DNA from: Gracilaria caudata
Taxonomy: Eukaryota; Rhodophyta; Florideophyceae; Gracilariales; Gracilariaceae
Reading direction: 5' to 3'
NCBI GenBank assembly: GCA_030374735.1
Contig: JASCIV010000125.1
Span: 1-42,800 of the forward strand
DNA: 42,800 nt
The notes under the pieces are model-generated. The model was given only the letters and a program-made list of their open reading frames with translations. It was not told the DNA's origin and did not search any database. The position numbers were made by a program, and so were the translations under genes. Below are positions 17,101 through 26,800 of this stretch, piece after piece (within the stretch, counting starts at the first letter, position 1; each line of letters starts with the position of its first letter).

Positions 17101-19570
17101 TGTTTGACAATGGTGTACCGGTCAGAAGGAGTCGGCGTTGGGCTTTCGTGTAACTTCGAATTCCAACGTTAATCTTCGAATTATCGTTCTTCAGACGATG
17201 AGCTTCATCGACTACCAAATACTCAAACTCGACGTTTCGGAAGGCACGTAGAAGACCCGAATAGCTAGGAAATCCTTCGCGGCGTTTCTTCGAGAAAAGA
17301 TCGCGAGCTGCTAGCTCGTAGCTGGTTACCATAATATCAAACGCATCCTCTCTTAAAACATGTTCTAAGTTCTCAAATCTTTCATCAGCAGAACCAAGGT
17401 GGGTGACTACAGTAATCTGCCTTGGGTAAAACTTTCTGACTTCTTCCGCCCAATGCGCACAGACATTTCTGGGAGCAATGACAAGATGTGGGCCTCTTGA
17501 TCCCGAAATGACGAGAGAGGCCAGGAAGGAGATAGCTTGAATTGTCTTCCCAAGACCCATTTCGTCCGCAAGTATGGCGTTGAGACCCTGCGCATCGAGC
17601 ATGAGTAGCCACTTTATGCCCTCGTTCTGGTGAGCTTGCAATGTACAGTTGTCTCCCGTGGGAGGAACAAACGCCTCCTCCCCCTTGCCTACAACAGTTT
17701 TGTCAGACTGACCCTCCACGTTCACTTTCTTTTCATCCGAGTGTTTTCCAGATTGTGCTGCCATTGCCACATGGAGATCTTTAGCTATGGTTGCACTCTG
17801 CTGCACAAGGAAATCGAGGCGTTCTTGTTGTTCTCGCACAGTTAAGGCGTCCCCTTGCGCCTGAAAAATATTTCTAGGACGTGTGCGCTTACGTCTCCCG
17901 TTCGCCCTCCTTCTTGATCTCGGCCTTCTAACTTCAACCTTCTCATCGAATAAATCCTCGCTCTCATAATCTTCATCATCTTCATCCACCTCGCTTCCAA
18001 GTTCCTCCACTTCATCATCTTCATTAGAAGCCACTGACTCATCAACTTCTTCGAGCTCCATTTCCAACACCTCTTCTTCATTAGTTTCATCATCGGCATC
18101 AGACAATTGTTTTATGGTGTCATTTAAATTTTCGAACTTTTCGTCTCGCTTATCATCTCCATCGCTTTGGTTATCATCAGAAAAAACGCTCGAGGATGCT
18201 CTTCTCCTCGCGAGCCTTTGTTTGGTTCGACGAAGTTTAGGATGAGACTTATCATCATCGTGAGATTCTGACCGTCCTCCACGTGCGCTTCTGGAGAGCT
18301 TCTTCAATTTCGCGGCACCTGGTGAAATAGCCCCTTTTCGTGACTTCAAATTGTTTCGAAGAAGACCTAGCTTTATCTTTGGCAACGGCATGCTCTTAGA
18401 ATTCGTCCTTTCCGGCCTCTGCTTCTTCGTTATTGACGCGATTTGTCGCCTTGTCTTCACGCCATTGGCATTCCGACGGGCTCTTGTGGCTGGTGAATCC
18501 AAGTTCGACTTGTCAGAATCACTGTCATCCGTAGAAATTGATACAGATGTCGTCTTCCTCGTCCTTCGCCTCTTTCGCATGTGATGGATTTCTTCATCGC
18601 TCTCCGTCTCATTTCCGGTGGCGTTCAATTCAGCAGTACTTCGTGTGATCCTTTTAGAACGACGAACATTCTCTTCGTCCTCATCATGGGAACCATAAAG
18701 CTTCCTAAGCCTCGCCCTTCCTTCCTTAGTACCCCACTCCATGACCATCTTTGTTACACTGGCCTCATCAGCAGCGTTGGAGAGGATGGCCTGGAGCTCG
18801 AGGTCATCTGCAGGTTCGTCAGGGAGTTGGTTGTCGGAATTTGAAGAAGCACGAGTACGACGACGCTTATTTGGAGGTGGAGTCTTGACTTCATGGACGT
18901 CGTCATCTGAAGCAGGGGCATTCCTTTGAAGACGTCTTCGAGATTTGTGTAGAACTGGAGTTGAAATAACGTCGTCGTCGTCGTCGTCGTCATCATCATC
19001 ATCTGATACAAGGATAGCTTGCGTACGGCCTTTGTTATTGTTAGCGGCCCTTCGAAATCTACATTTCGAGCGACTGCGCGTGACCCGTTTGTCAACTGCT
19101 ACCTCGGGCTTTGACAAAATCGGTGAAGAGGGTTGTTTTACAGCTGTGTTGAGCTTCCCTGCCTTACCCTTACTGCGTGTAACGCGATGAGAGACATCCA
19201 GCACGGACGCATCGGACAAGTCTGACTTCCTCTCATCCGCGGGTTCTACTACATCCCTGTCGGGAGAAGGTGACAGAGCAGGGCTCGGCGTGGGTGCTGC
19301 GGAGGGCACAAGCGTCTTTGCAACGGACTCAGACGGAGCGCCTCCATTTGATCTTGACTTGATAGGGGTTTCGGGAATGCATACGTCGTGCAAATCCTTT
19401 CTCGTCATTTTGGACGTGATTGGACTCTTGGGCTTGCTGTCTTCATCTGAGTTCACGATGGGGTCGCCAGCCGCCTCGGTTGCTCGTATGGGAATTTGCC
19501 GTGAGTTGCGAGCGTAGCTTCGCAGCGTGCGTCGAGGTGCGGGCACGGAGGGGCGGACTGCGGCAGTCAT
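14132..19570 (-). CDS. SNF2-family chromatin-remodelling ATPase with long disordered arms
   Basis: The ATG at 19570 gives 1812 residues in one exon. The upstream frame is open but lacks the charged nuclear composition that begins here. Residues 1-620 are basic and acidic disordered sequence with an 11-Asp run near residue 190. The ATPase spans about 640-1180: Walker A DEMGLGKT (669-676), DEAH (788-791), LLTGTPLSNN, and motif VI QAVSRIQRIGQ (1076-1086). AGKFNTSHG after the helicase core resembles the segment following the core in the Snf2/Brahma group. No bromodomain or chromodomain was found. The C-terminal 600 residues are disordered and end in VVVISDSDDDFEIS, a SUMO-interacting-type motif. 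Likely a nuclear nucleosome remodeller; the exact subfamily is uncertain. Confidence 0.94.
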   Translation of the reverse strand: MTAAVRPSVPAPRRTLRSYARNSRQIPIRATEAAGDPIVNSDEDSKPKSPITSKMTRKDLHDVCIPETPIKSRSNGGAPSESVAKTLVPSAAPTPSPALSPSPDRDVVEPADERKSDLSDASVLDVSHRVTRSKGKAGKLNTAVKQPSSPILSKPEVAVDKRVTRSRSKCRFRRAANNNKGRTQAILVSDDDDDDDDDDDVISTPVLHKSRRRLQRNAPASDDDVHEVKTPPPNKRRRTRASSNSDNQLPDEPADDLELQAILSNAADEASVTKMVMEWGTKEGRARLRKLYGSHDEDEENVRRSKRITRSTAELNATGNETESDEEIHHMRKRRRTRKTTSVSISTDDSDSDKSNLDSPATRARRNANGVKTRRQIASITKKQRPERTNSKSMPLPKIKLGLLRNNLKSRKGAISPGAAKLKKLSRSARGGRSESHDDDKSHPKLRRTKQRLARRRASSSVFSDDNQSDGDDKRDEKFENLNDTIKQLSDADDETNEEEVLEMELEEVDESVASNEDDEVEELGSEVDEDDEDYESEDLFDEKVEVRRPRSRRRANGRRKRTRPRNIFQAQGDALTVREQQERLDFLVQQSATIAKDLHVAMAAQSGKHSDEKKVNVEGQSDKTVVGKGEEAFVPPTGDNCTLQAHQNEGIKWLLMLDAQGLNAILADEMGLGKTIQAISFLASLVISGSRGPHLVIAPRNVCAHWAEEVRKFYPRQITVVTHLGSADERFENLEHVLREDAFDIMVTSYELAARDLFSKKRREGFPSYSGLLRAFRNVEFEYLVVDEAHRLKNDNSKINVGIRSYTKAQRRLLLTGTPLSNNLRELWSLMNVLNPQIFSSKATFETWFSAPFSSKVEKKNAKVGLTAAEKSVIVDRLHTVIRPFFRRRVRADVCPTFTSADEVVIRCPMSSLQRALMLHFQQRVTTKDAGLNNVVMAMRRASNHPYIVSTALYDNYASQVTTRIVASSGKFAFLYHALPRLLAGDHRVLIFSQFREVLDFLEDLMELLGIKFSRLDGMTTADARSSGLAEFNREGSDIPVFLLTTRAGGVGLNLQTADTVILFDSDWNPSADLQAVSRIQRIGQKKTVHILRLVTDRSIDDLIVEAARHKMKTQQVAVGAGKFNTSHGAALDQRMRQRDLEELLQKLDSINYNEIDCSSPGASQGDGGIITSPGETRVAQQMYMKWDNALLRAGETSLPDVSTDPVWVDSVDGCRPSDVPKWLQKDADIWAAAKALGSSGPFAAIQEYEDAVKSKALIGSYSKQGRAARARRQVINYNDFSDLESGDDERDPELVINDADIEIVEDESDGEITCSGSEEKEKEEEKETTKGLGLFQAWSKNQSNLGDQSVIEQAGSKAGASQAPNTRATSCIEVGAVAKGVNVGSVLSLDSCKGPYAPQNGVSGTPAKHPTSMSSQAPNRGVSTCPIFQPTSFRSAKSAAKVVKTGSTVVGTVPSPSYQPHALNSGSRTRDLSVVCTEQTDNISERTALKPRANGVANAGMSQVSQIRRKGRSKKSAAQDYTAQYLLEYRRLCATMGISPTPVAPRRAERPPGVETSKRSAATSPLPIEVANPVVHGSVGLPIGLRRLVPAPLTNYMSCPDSENNDQTSRNESTALMQNAGLSSASRKGREMPTLLRRTVPLQKGEFVHPPASVVMPKVKDPCSKPVKAFSSPIQPSTRIVPQGKVTPGRSGLPRNCVPNAYRQTTFSKGIPTANRTETSAHRSERNVPPGLKAHNGILKSSFSPNQKPLGRRREPLDRATRSRAVNNQPRTFTKARPEQSRRPPVKPATEVVVISDSDDDFEISFSANS
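18971..19003. repeat. Trinucleotide repeat (GTC)7(ATC)4
   Basis: It encodes eleven consecutive Asp residues of the SNF2 protein on the minus strand, directly after AILVS. Confidence 0.95.
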
Positions 19571-20990
19571 TTTTCCAAAATAGGTCCAGGAAAGGTGAAT
19601 CGCTTGTAGTCGCGAGCCTTGAAAATTGTGTGGGCCGAGAGAACGGTTCACGAGGAGATGCACAAACAACACCAGTCCTGATAGAGAATGCGAACAGTAG
19701 TCTGACGTTACGGCCGTCCAAACCGACTGAAAACGGTATCCTTGCCGCGGTGAAGCATCCAGCGGTGTCGGGCGAGCGCGAGACAAGCTCTTTGTACCAG
19801 CGGAATGGCAGCATCTATGTCCGCAATGCTTCAAAGTTTATGTTGGCGCGAACCGCGTGGCCCCATTTTCTGAACGGTCCAGGAATACCTGGCCCCGCAT
19901 GTGTATGCTTACAGCAGATCAACAGTGCAACCAGGAGGCAAGCAACATTTAGATGAGATCTTTGTGGAAAGCTGGACCGATACTTACAGAAAGACAACTC
20001 ATGTCTAGTATGTGCTCCATCTTTGGTCCCAACTGGCAAGCGGAGGGTTGGGACCGACCCGACTTTCAAAAGGCGCGTTTCGGTAGTACTCTGGGGTATG
20101 TCTTTCCCGCCAATACTTTCTTTCCCACCAAACGACGATGTTTTGTAGTGACGTCTACAGTTTGTTCATGAGCGGATTGTCAGCGTATTGAAACAAAAGG
20201 ACATTACTTCGCTGCAAACAATGAGGTAAGCGGTCGTTGGATTACTAGAATTTTTTTGTTTCATTCGCACGTTTCGTTCCAGGACGGAATGCAATATGAC
20301 GTGAGTGGCTTGGTTGAGTGTAGTTTCATTTTCATGCTTCGCCCGTAATGCAGCTCACATTTTCGAGCTTCAAAAAAGAAGCAACTAGCGTGGCTATTTA
20401 GAACCGCATGAAACATTAATGTGAAACAGTTGATAACAGAGAGTGTAGCTGGTCGAGTCCACGTTTCCATGCGGTAATCAAACGCGAGGGAAGTCTCCTA
20501 GTTAACTTGCTTGTAAATCTACTTCTTACGACGATGTCGCACGATATTTCACATTTCAATGTCATGGTGAGACTGCGAACTGCATTCTTCAAAGCCGAAC
20601 ATATCGCTGCCATATGACAAATGGCCATGGCAATTCAGCTTCTTGCGTGTTCAGTCCAGAGCAAACCCAAGCGTCACCGTCAGTCAGTCATTTCTCTCAA
20701 ACATAAATGATCGACGAATCGTTTTGGGGCGAAGAATGTTTTCGTCAGTGGCCTTCAGTGTTCAAGTTGTCATCTACCTCAAGCCTTCACGAGTTCTCTG
20801 GCATAGTAGTTCATGCGTGTACTGAAGTATATAGAAATGGGTCACGAAGGGCAAAAATCGACAAGAACCGCATGAGTGGCACGACACAGAAGTCACAAGG
20901 GCAAGACTGTATGAACATGAACATGCAAGCTGTTCAATTTTATGTAAGTTAGAATAATAGCAGAATGCGAAGGTTCAAAATTGGTTCTCA
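19571..20990. other. Long intergenic region with two possible short ORFs
   Basis: This gap of about 1.4 kb lies between the SNF2 start and the stop of thioredoxin-like copy 3. Two plus-strand frames begin with ATG: 19953-20171 (72 aa, containing GPNWQAEGWDRPDFQKARFG) and 20707-20952 (81 aa, starting MIDESFWGEECFRQWP). Neither is recognised. The first has a Trp-rich, even composition and is the better candidate. No repeat or RNA gene was seen. Confidence 0.35.
19953..20171 (+). CDS. Possible small protein, 72 aa, unknown
   Basis: The ATG at 19953 opens MRSLWKAGPILTERQLMSS and continues through CSIFGPNWQAEGWDRPDF and YVFPANTFFPTKRR to a TGA. It lies 383 bp upstream of, and divergent from, the SNF2 gene. 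No family is recognised. It may be a chance frame; composition is the only support. Confidence 0.25.
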   Translation: MRSLWKAGPILTERQLMSSMCSIFGPNWQAEGWDRPDFQKARFGSTLGYVFPANTFFPTKRRCFVVTSTVCS

Positions 20991-21485
20991 TCAATCTTCC
21001 TCGAAAACATAGTCATCCAAATCGAGCCCATCTTCCAGGTAATGAGCAACTCGCTCGCGCACCATACCCACCGTTCTCGGGCCCACAAACTCCTCGAGCA
21101 CACCGACGCCATTCTGAGGCCCGTCCTTCTTGAATGTATAGAACTGAAAAGCGGGTACGGCGTCAATGCCTAGCCTCTTGCCAAGCAACTGATTCTGTCG
21201 TTCTGAGACATCCATTTCACAAAAACGGACCTTTGAGCCAAAATCGTTGGCGAGACGGGCGAAGGCATGACTAGCGTATTTGCAAGCGCGGCAGCCGCGC
21301 GTAATGAAAGAAAACACAACCAGAGGGTTCGATCCCGGCAGCGGTAAAGCTGCTACGAAGTCGTTAGGATTTCTAACGCGGTGAACAGTCATTGATGGAG
21401 GCGGACGACGTGGAGACGTGTATCGCCATGGCGCCGGACGTCGGCGCACGAAGTTGGGAGTTGTAGAAACGAATGCGGTTTCCAT
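20991..21485 (-). CDS. Plastid thioredoxin-like protein, CRAC active site, copy 3
   Basis: The ATG at 21485 opens a transit-like sequence (METAFVSTTPNFVRRRPAPW); the frame extends 12 codons further up but without a better start. The mature fold has PLVVFSFITRGCRACK with Cys65 and Cys68, then VRFCEMDVSERQ, and the cis-proline at LGIDAVPAFQFY. The Trp before the first Cys is Gly here. An acidic tail (LEDGLDLDDYVFEED) is unusual for thioredoxins. The protein has 164 residues. It is the third CRxC-type copy in the window and the most diverged. Likely a plastid oxidoreductase; the partner is unknown. Confidence 0.85.
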   Translation of the reverse strand: METAFVSTTPNFVRRRPAPWRYTSPRRPPPSMTVHRVRNPNDFVAALPLPGSNPLVVFSFITRGCRACKYASHAFARLANDFGSKVRFCEMDVSERQNQLLGKRLGIDAVPAFQFYTFKKDGPQNGVGVLEEFVGPRTVGMVRERVAHYLEDGLDLDDYVFEED

Positions 21486-22595
21486 TTGTAAGAATATTAG
21501 TCGAGATATTGAGACGCTCATTGCCCGGTTCTGGCTCCACCCCGAGGCTTACTATGGCAGGGGAAGGCACCGGATGTCGAATATACCGACACAGGCGATC
21601 GTTCGGAAGAAGGAAAGCCTAATTTTCGGGCATGTGCGCTCTGCATGGGCCAAATCGGGAGTGCGGGCAACAGACGAATCTAGAGACAGAGGCTCTAGCC
21701 ATACTGTATTCACATACAGCATCAAATCCTCGATGCACCAACACCGCCGCGTTAGGGTTGGTCGTGAGCTGCAGAGACGCACGCTATTGGCCACACCACG
21801 CTGTTTCTGTTCTTTGGCATAAATGCGCCAGCCACGTGTGCAGTTGGCGCGAGCACAATGCCCTCCTCCCACAGACAGCCGTATAACGGACTTCTGCTGT
21901 GGTCACCACAGTGTGGTGCCCATGATGCGCTGAAGGGGATAGAAGAAAACGAGATGATCAACAATGCACTGCGTGATCGCATTGCCAATCAATGGCAATG
22001 CAATGGCCATGACAGATGATGCGCTCGTCCCGGAGACAGCTGGACGTTGAGGCGGGGTCTAAACTCTAGACCCCGTCGAGTTCTTTCCGTGATCTTCCGT
22101 GTGGTCACACTCATATACGCCCACGACAGCCTCCTATGATAGCCTACACCGGACATGTAGCGCAGCTGGCATTTTACCTGCTCTGACATTCCCAGATCGC
22201 TTTTCTTGTGTCTGTTCAGATTAGAATCTTCCCACACGTGGCCAAGCTGCGTGACGTGGACTGGCATGGTACGCATGATCCGTTCTTGACCATGACAAAG
22301 ACATAAGCTCGCTTCTACAGGTGCCCTGAATGCATGACGAGGGGGTACTGTTGAAGATCAAGATGAGTTACACATCACTCGAATCTGTGTTTACCCCTAA
22401 CATATATGAGGAACAGCAATTTAAAGCAGTTGGATAACTGCACAAATAGGTGAGGAAACCTGGGCATCTCCAACCCATCGTAGATGACCCATGCAGACAA
22501 AGCTTCACAAGCTGTTGTACAATCCATCTTATCATCAATACCAAAGCACACATGGGGTTCACGCTCGCCCCGACGAAAAGCCCGACAAAACAACA
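21486..22595. other. Intergenic region with several hairpins
   Basis: About 1.1 kb. Hairpins: GCATTGCCA-ATCAA-TGGCAATGC at 21979-22001 and CGGGGTCTA-AACTC-TAGACCCCG at 22053-22075, each 9-bp arms with a 5-nt loop, plus CTGTGGT-C-ACCACAG near 21894. A minus-strand frame at 22375-22599 is protein-like in parts (CTTACEALSAWVIYDGLEMP) but unsupported. Confidence 0.4.
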
Positions 22596-22982
22596 TCACC
22601 TTGGAGACTGAGGCGGATTACGACCACGCGCTCTAGAACTGCGATTCGCCACAGGCGTTGTAGGAAACACCCTAACACTATCAGGAAGCGGCGAGGCACA
22701 GGTCCGAATAGCCGGCGGTAAAGAGTGTTGCGGGGGCGACACAGGCGAGCTCCGAGCCACGGGTCGCGGCGAAGCCGGCGTACGCACACGCACAAATGAT
22801 GACGGCGACATAGGTGTGCTTGGCGCAGGGGGAGTCGCCATGACTGCTGTTGATGTTGCCTGCTGAGCAGGAGGGGAGCGCTGCGGTGTCTGGTACGCGC
22901 TGCGGGCGTCGGGTGCAGCGTGAGCGTCACCCGACGGTGGTCGGCTTGTCGACGGGCTGGACATGCCGCTCGGTGGTTGCAT
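22596..22982 (-). CDS. Ser/Pro-rich disordered protein, 128 aa, doubtful
   Basis: The ATG at 22982 opens MQPPSGMSSPSTSRPPSG. The protein is rich in SP and TP pairs (QTPQRSPPAQ, PSTPMSPSS, RTPASPRPVARSSPVSPP) and ends RGRNPPQSPR. The repeated SP/TP sites resemble substrates of proline-directed kinases in nuclear proteins. The last codons read CCAAG then GTGATG, a possible 5' splice site, so the gene may continue in another exon. Low-complexity frames can arise by chance in GC-rich DNA. Confidence 0.35.
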   Translation of the reverse strand: MQPPSGMSSPSTSRPPSGDAHAAPDARSAYQTPQRSPPAQQATSTAVMATPPAPSTPMSPSSFVRVRTPASPRPVARSSPVSPPQHSLPPAIRTCASPLPDSVRVFPTTPVANRSSRARGRNPPQSPR

Positions 22983-23846
22983 AGTTGAAGAGGCGACGAG
23001 ATGTGGCGAGTACGAGGCGTGGCCTTCACACGGTAGTGCCACTAGCAAAATGGGGTGTTGCTGAGCGGCGTTGTCAGCGGCGAAGAAGCAGAGATGCGTC
23101 GGGTGCAGTGGTTTCTGTAATTGGGCATTATCACTTGTTTTTCTGATGTCATCCCACCTTCTGCAATACAATTGGTCAATCCACACGTGTCATGTGTTAA
23201 TTGGCATTGAGAATCGAACTGAGCCTAGCGTTAATCCCATGCCCTCCGGCGTGCCGCACAGCCGTGACTACGAAGGTAAAAATTGTGCCCAGACATATCC
23301 GAAATGCCCACTATCACCAATCGGAACTGAAAAAAACCTGCCGCTCTGTACTTCATCATGGATTATGATCCGGCATGGCTCTCGTCCACACGGAGAGCCT
23401 TATCTCAACTTCATGGATTCGTCGAAGCGCTTGTTGAACCGACTTACAAAGTTTGTCCATTACCGGATGCTGCTTCCTCACCATGCATACGCTGCGCCGT
23501 TTTCCTCATTCACGCCTGCAAACACTCAGCAGCAAACGGTACTCTTGGTTCTTGCTCATTTGTTTCATGAGCACTGCCCATATCATTTGTTCACTGATTC
23601 AATTCTTGAGACATGCACACTCTGCTTGTGCGTAATCTCTGGCTGTAGGGCTTTGTCAAGTCTTGAACCACCCTTCCCCCGCATTTACCCCTTACTCCAC
23701 CTTCTTCAACACCGAAATCAACTCCTTCCAACTCCCTACTAGAAACGTGACCCAAATGAATAGCATATACATGCAACTGACACACATGTTCACCACTCAC
23801 TAGCACCTTTCCCGTCATCTGGAAACGATTTACGAGTACATTCTTC
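22983..23846. other. Intergenic region upstream of the REJ-like gene
   Basis: About 860 bp. A long plus-strand frame without a convincing product covers part of it (Cys/His/Leu-rich, unlike the real proteins here). The last 200 bp are pyrimidine-rich and probably form the leader of the gene at 23847. Confidence 0.4.
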
Positions 23847-26800
23847 ATGCGTCGCTTCTTTTTCTTTCTAGTTGTTCTGCTAGGTGTCACAATGCTCGAC
23901 GCTCATCCACTACCCCGATTCAACATCACTCTTTCATCACGTCAAACTTCGTCTTGCTCGATATTCGCCCGAGATTCACAACGTGTGCTCCTGCAGACCA
24001 ATGGCAATGCAGACGAGTTTGTCGATTTCATAGTGTGTCCCTCAAAACCCCGCACTCCATATGTATATGTGACCACGTCATCTTCCCCAGACGTTTTGCC
24101 TATTAATGCGGAGCACGTATCACTGAATGTCATTCAATCTGACGGTAGTGCCTGTCAAAACGTTTCAGTTTTGCTTGTGTTTGATAACCTTGTCGGCACT
24201 AGCACATTTACTCTCATTGCTACTGATCCGGTAACCTCTGCATCTGCATGCGAAGCTTCTATACGCTTCACTATAGCAGGGATTTCTTTCTTTGAGACCT
24301 CCCCTGCTTCAATAGCAATCGAGTCGGAGGTTGCAGCTCTGGAAGAAACAAAAACCATATATTCAGGCGATGACAACCCGATTCTTTCCGATTATCGAAG
24401 TGTTTTGGAAAAACGATTGCGTTCGCTTCAAGTCTACGTGCAGTATCCGGACGGTAGTAGCTCCTCATCGATTCCAGTGCAAGACCTTGTCTCGTCCTTG
24501 GAAACACTTCAAGTCATTTCAGAGAATGATGCAACTTCACCTGTTCAGTTCGATCCAAGTTGTTCCAGCATCTCCCGTGTCCCGGCATTGGAGCTCTCTG
24601 CTAATTGCGGCGCTGCGTTTACGATCGAGAACGACAACAAGCCCCTTATGTATGATTTACGGTACGTTCCATACAAAGATGGTACTACTAGGGTGAGTTT
24701 TCTTTGGCCTTCTTTCACTGAGAGAGTCGAAGCACTTTCTGAGGATCTATATGAGACTTCTCTATCCATATCGGTCCTTGGTGATCCACCACCCATAATA
24801 GAGAGCTTTGAACCTCGCCGTTCTTTTTGGAGGTCAGGTGGTGAACCGATGACCGTTACATTTGATAATGTCAATACGTCCATGGAACGTCGTCTTCAGG
24901 TGGGAAAGTTCACTTTTAAAGAAGTCCCGGGTTCGTTTCGACTCCTCGAGAATGGACTGTACGCTGCAGAATACATATCTGCCCCTGGCTTTGGAGTTGA
25001 CCTTGATTTGAAGCTCGAAGTGGATCTCGAAGATGGGACTGCCCTTCAATCGGTAGTGGTAAATGAAGGAACACAGTTCTCGTACAAGACGACCCGGCTT
25101 TCGATAGATGGGGTGGACCCCCCATTCTCTTTCCCCGGAAACGCCGTAACAATAACTGGGTATTTTGACGGCTTTGATCCCGCGAACCTAGACCACAAGC
25201 TTCTAATCGGAACAAAGCCGTTGTCAAGTCTCGGAATTGTCCCAGAGCTCAGTGACGATCGCCAATCCATTACTTTCCAATTACCAGAACGTGATGAGAT
25301 TGGCACAGCGTACGAGTTCCCGATTTCTTTTGTTATCAACACTGAGAACTCGACATCTGTTAACTTTTCGTTCGAGTCCGACACACCATTAATGGTTTTC
25401 ATCCGCGTTCTTGGAGCCAGTTACGACACCGAGAGTGATCAATACGAACTAGGCTCGTGTGATCCATCGGAATACATAGCAGAGCTACCGAATGGGATTT
25501 CGGATCCGGAAGATTTTCAGTGGAGCATGACCGCAATTGACGATCCCCAAGAACAAAATTTCTTGGAGGATAAGGACGGCATCACGAGTTCAACGAGCAA
25601 GGAACTGCGGATACCGCCAACAGCTTTCGGGGGAAGTACTGGAGCCTTCATCATATCCGTTGAATGTGAAGTTAACAATGAAACACTTATGGACTCTGTA
25701 GTCGTATTGAAAACTCAAGCTCCGGTCATTGGGATAACGCTGATATCACCAAGTGTCCGCGGCGTTGCTTTTCCAAACGTCGCTGCTCGAGTGAATGCCC
25801 AAATTGTAACCCCACCAAGCAGCTGCTACAATCGGCTTTCTCCTGTCGTGTATGAATGGATTTATCGAGGGAAGACTTATATAAGAGATAACATTCCTTC
25901 ATCCGGAACCCAAGAAATCACAGAGCCTGTTGTTGGTCTTTTGGGGCGGGAGTTTGTTCTTCCTCAATCCTTCTTAACTTACGGGAATCATTCTGTTTCG
26001 CTAATGGCGTATATTCGTGACGACTCGGGTATCAATGGAAGCTCCGTCACTACTTTTGAGGTTAAGCCTATTGGCCTAGCCCCTGTTATCGGTAACGGTG
26101 CTTCTTTCTTTGTTCACGACGGGAACATAAACTTGCGCATAACATCTGAAAACACTATTTGTCCAGACTGTGCAGTATTAGGACGGCAGATAATATCCAG
26201 GTATCGCTGGACATGTAGAATCTCAACGGAGCTGAAAGATTTGGACGACGGAAGCCTTTGCACCATGAGATTTCTCCCGAACCCCGAAGCGGAATCATTC
26301 TCAGTGTCTAGTCAGGCGCTTTTCCGCCAAGGAGTTTTGAACGCTCTAGACCCACGATCAGATGGATCGAAGAGCTTCTTTCTGCGGTATACATTACAGG
26401 TTGGTACGAACTCGTTTCTTTCCGATGAAACCACTCAAACCATTGAAGTGAACACGGAAGAGCATGGTGTAGCAATACTTACAGGAATTGATATCTTTGA
26501 CAACCGTGGGAAGTCACTTAACATGCGGACTTTACCTTTCTACGAGGATATTTTGATCGTTCCAAGATCTATTGATAATGTGTCCTGGACCTTTGAAATG
26601 ATTTCCTCAAGCACCCGCTCGGACGTCGTTTCGGATCCGAAGAAGCTTATCTTACTCGACCGATATTATAATCCAACTCTAAATCACTCCCAAAGATATC
26701 CTTTGGGCATCAAAGCGTACGCTCTTCTTCCGTACGAACGCTACACTATTCTGCTTAATCTTTCTAGCTCTGATCCTTTGGTGAGAACCAGCCAAGTTAC

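Noticed and set aside
23071..23742. 223-codon plus-strand frame before the REJ-like gene
   Set aside because: The composition is rich in Cys, His, Leu and Pro with no domain-like pattern, and it overlaps a likely leader.
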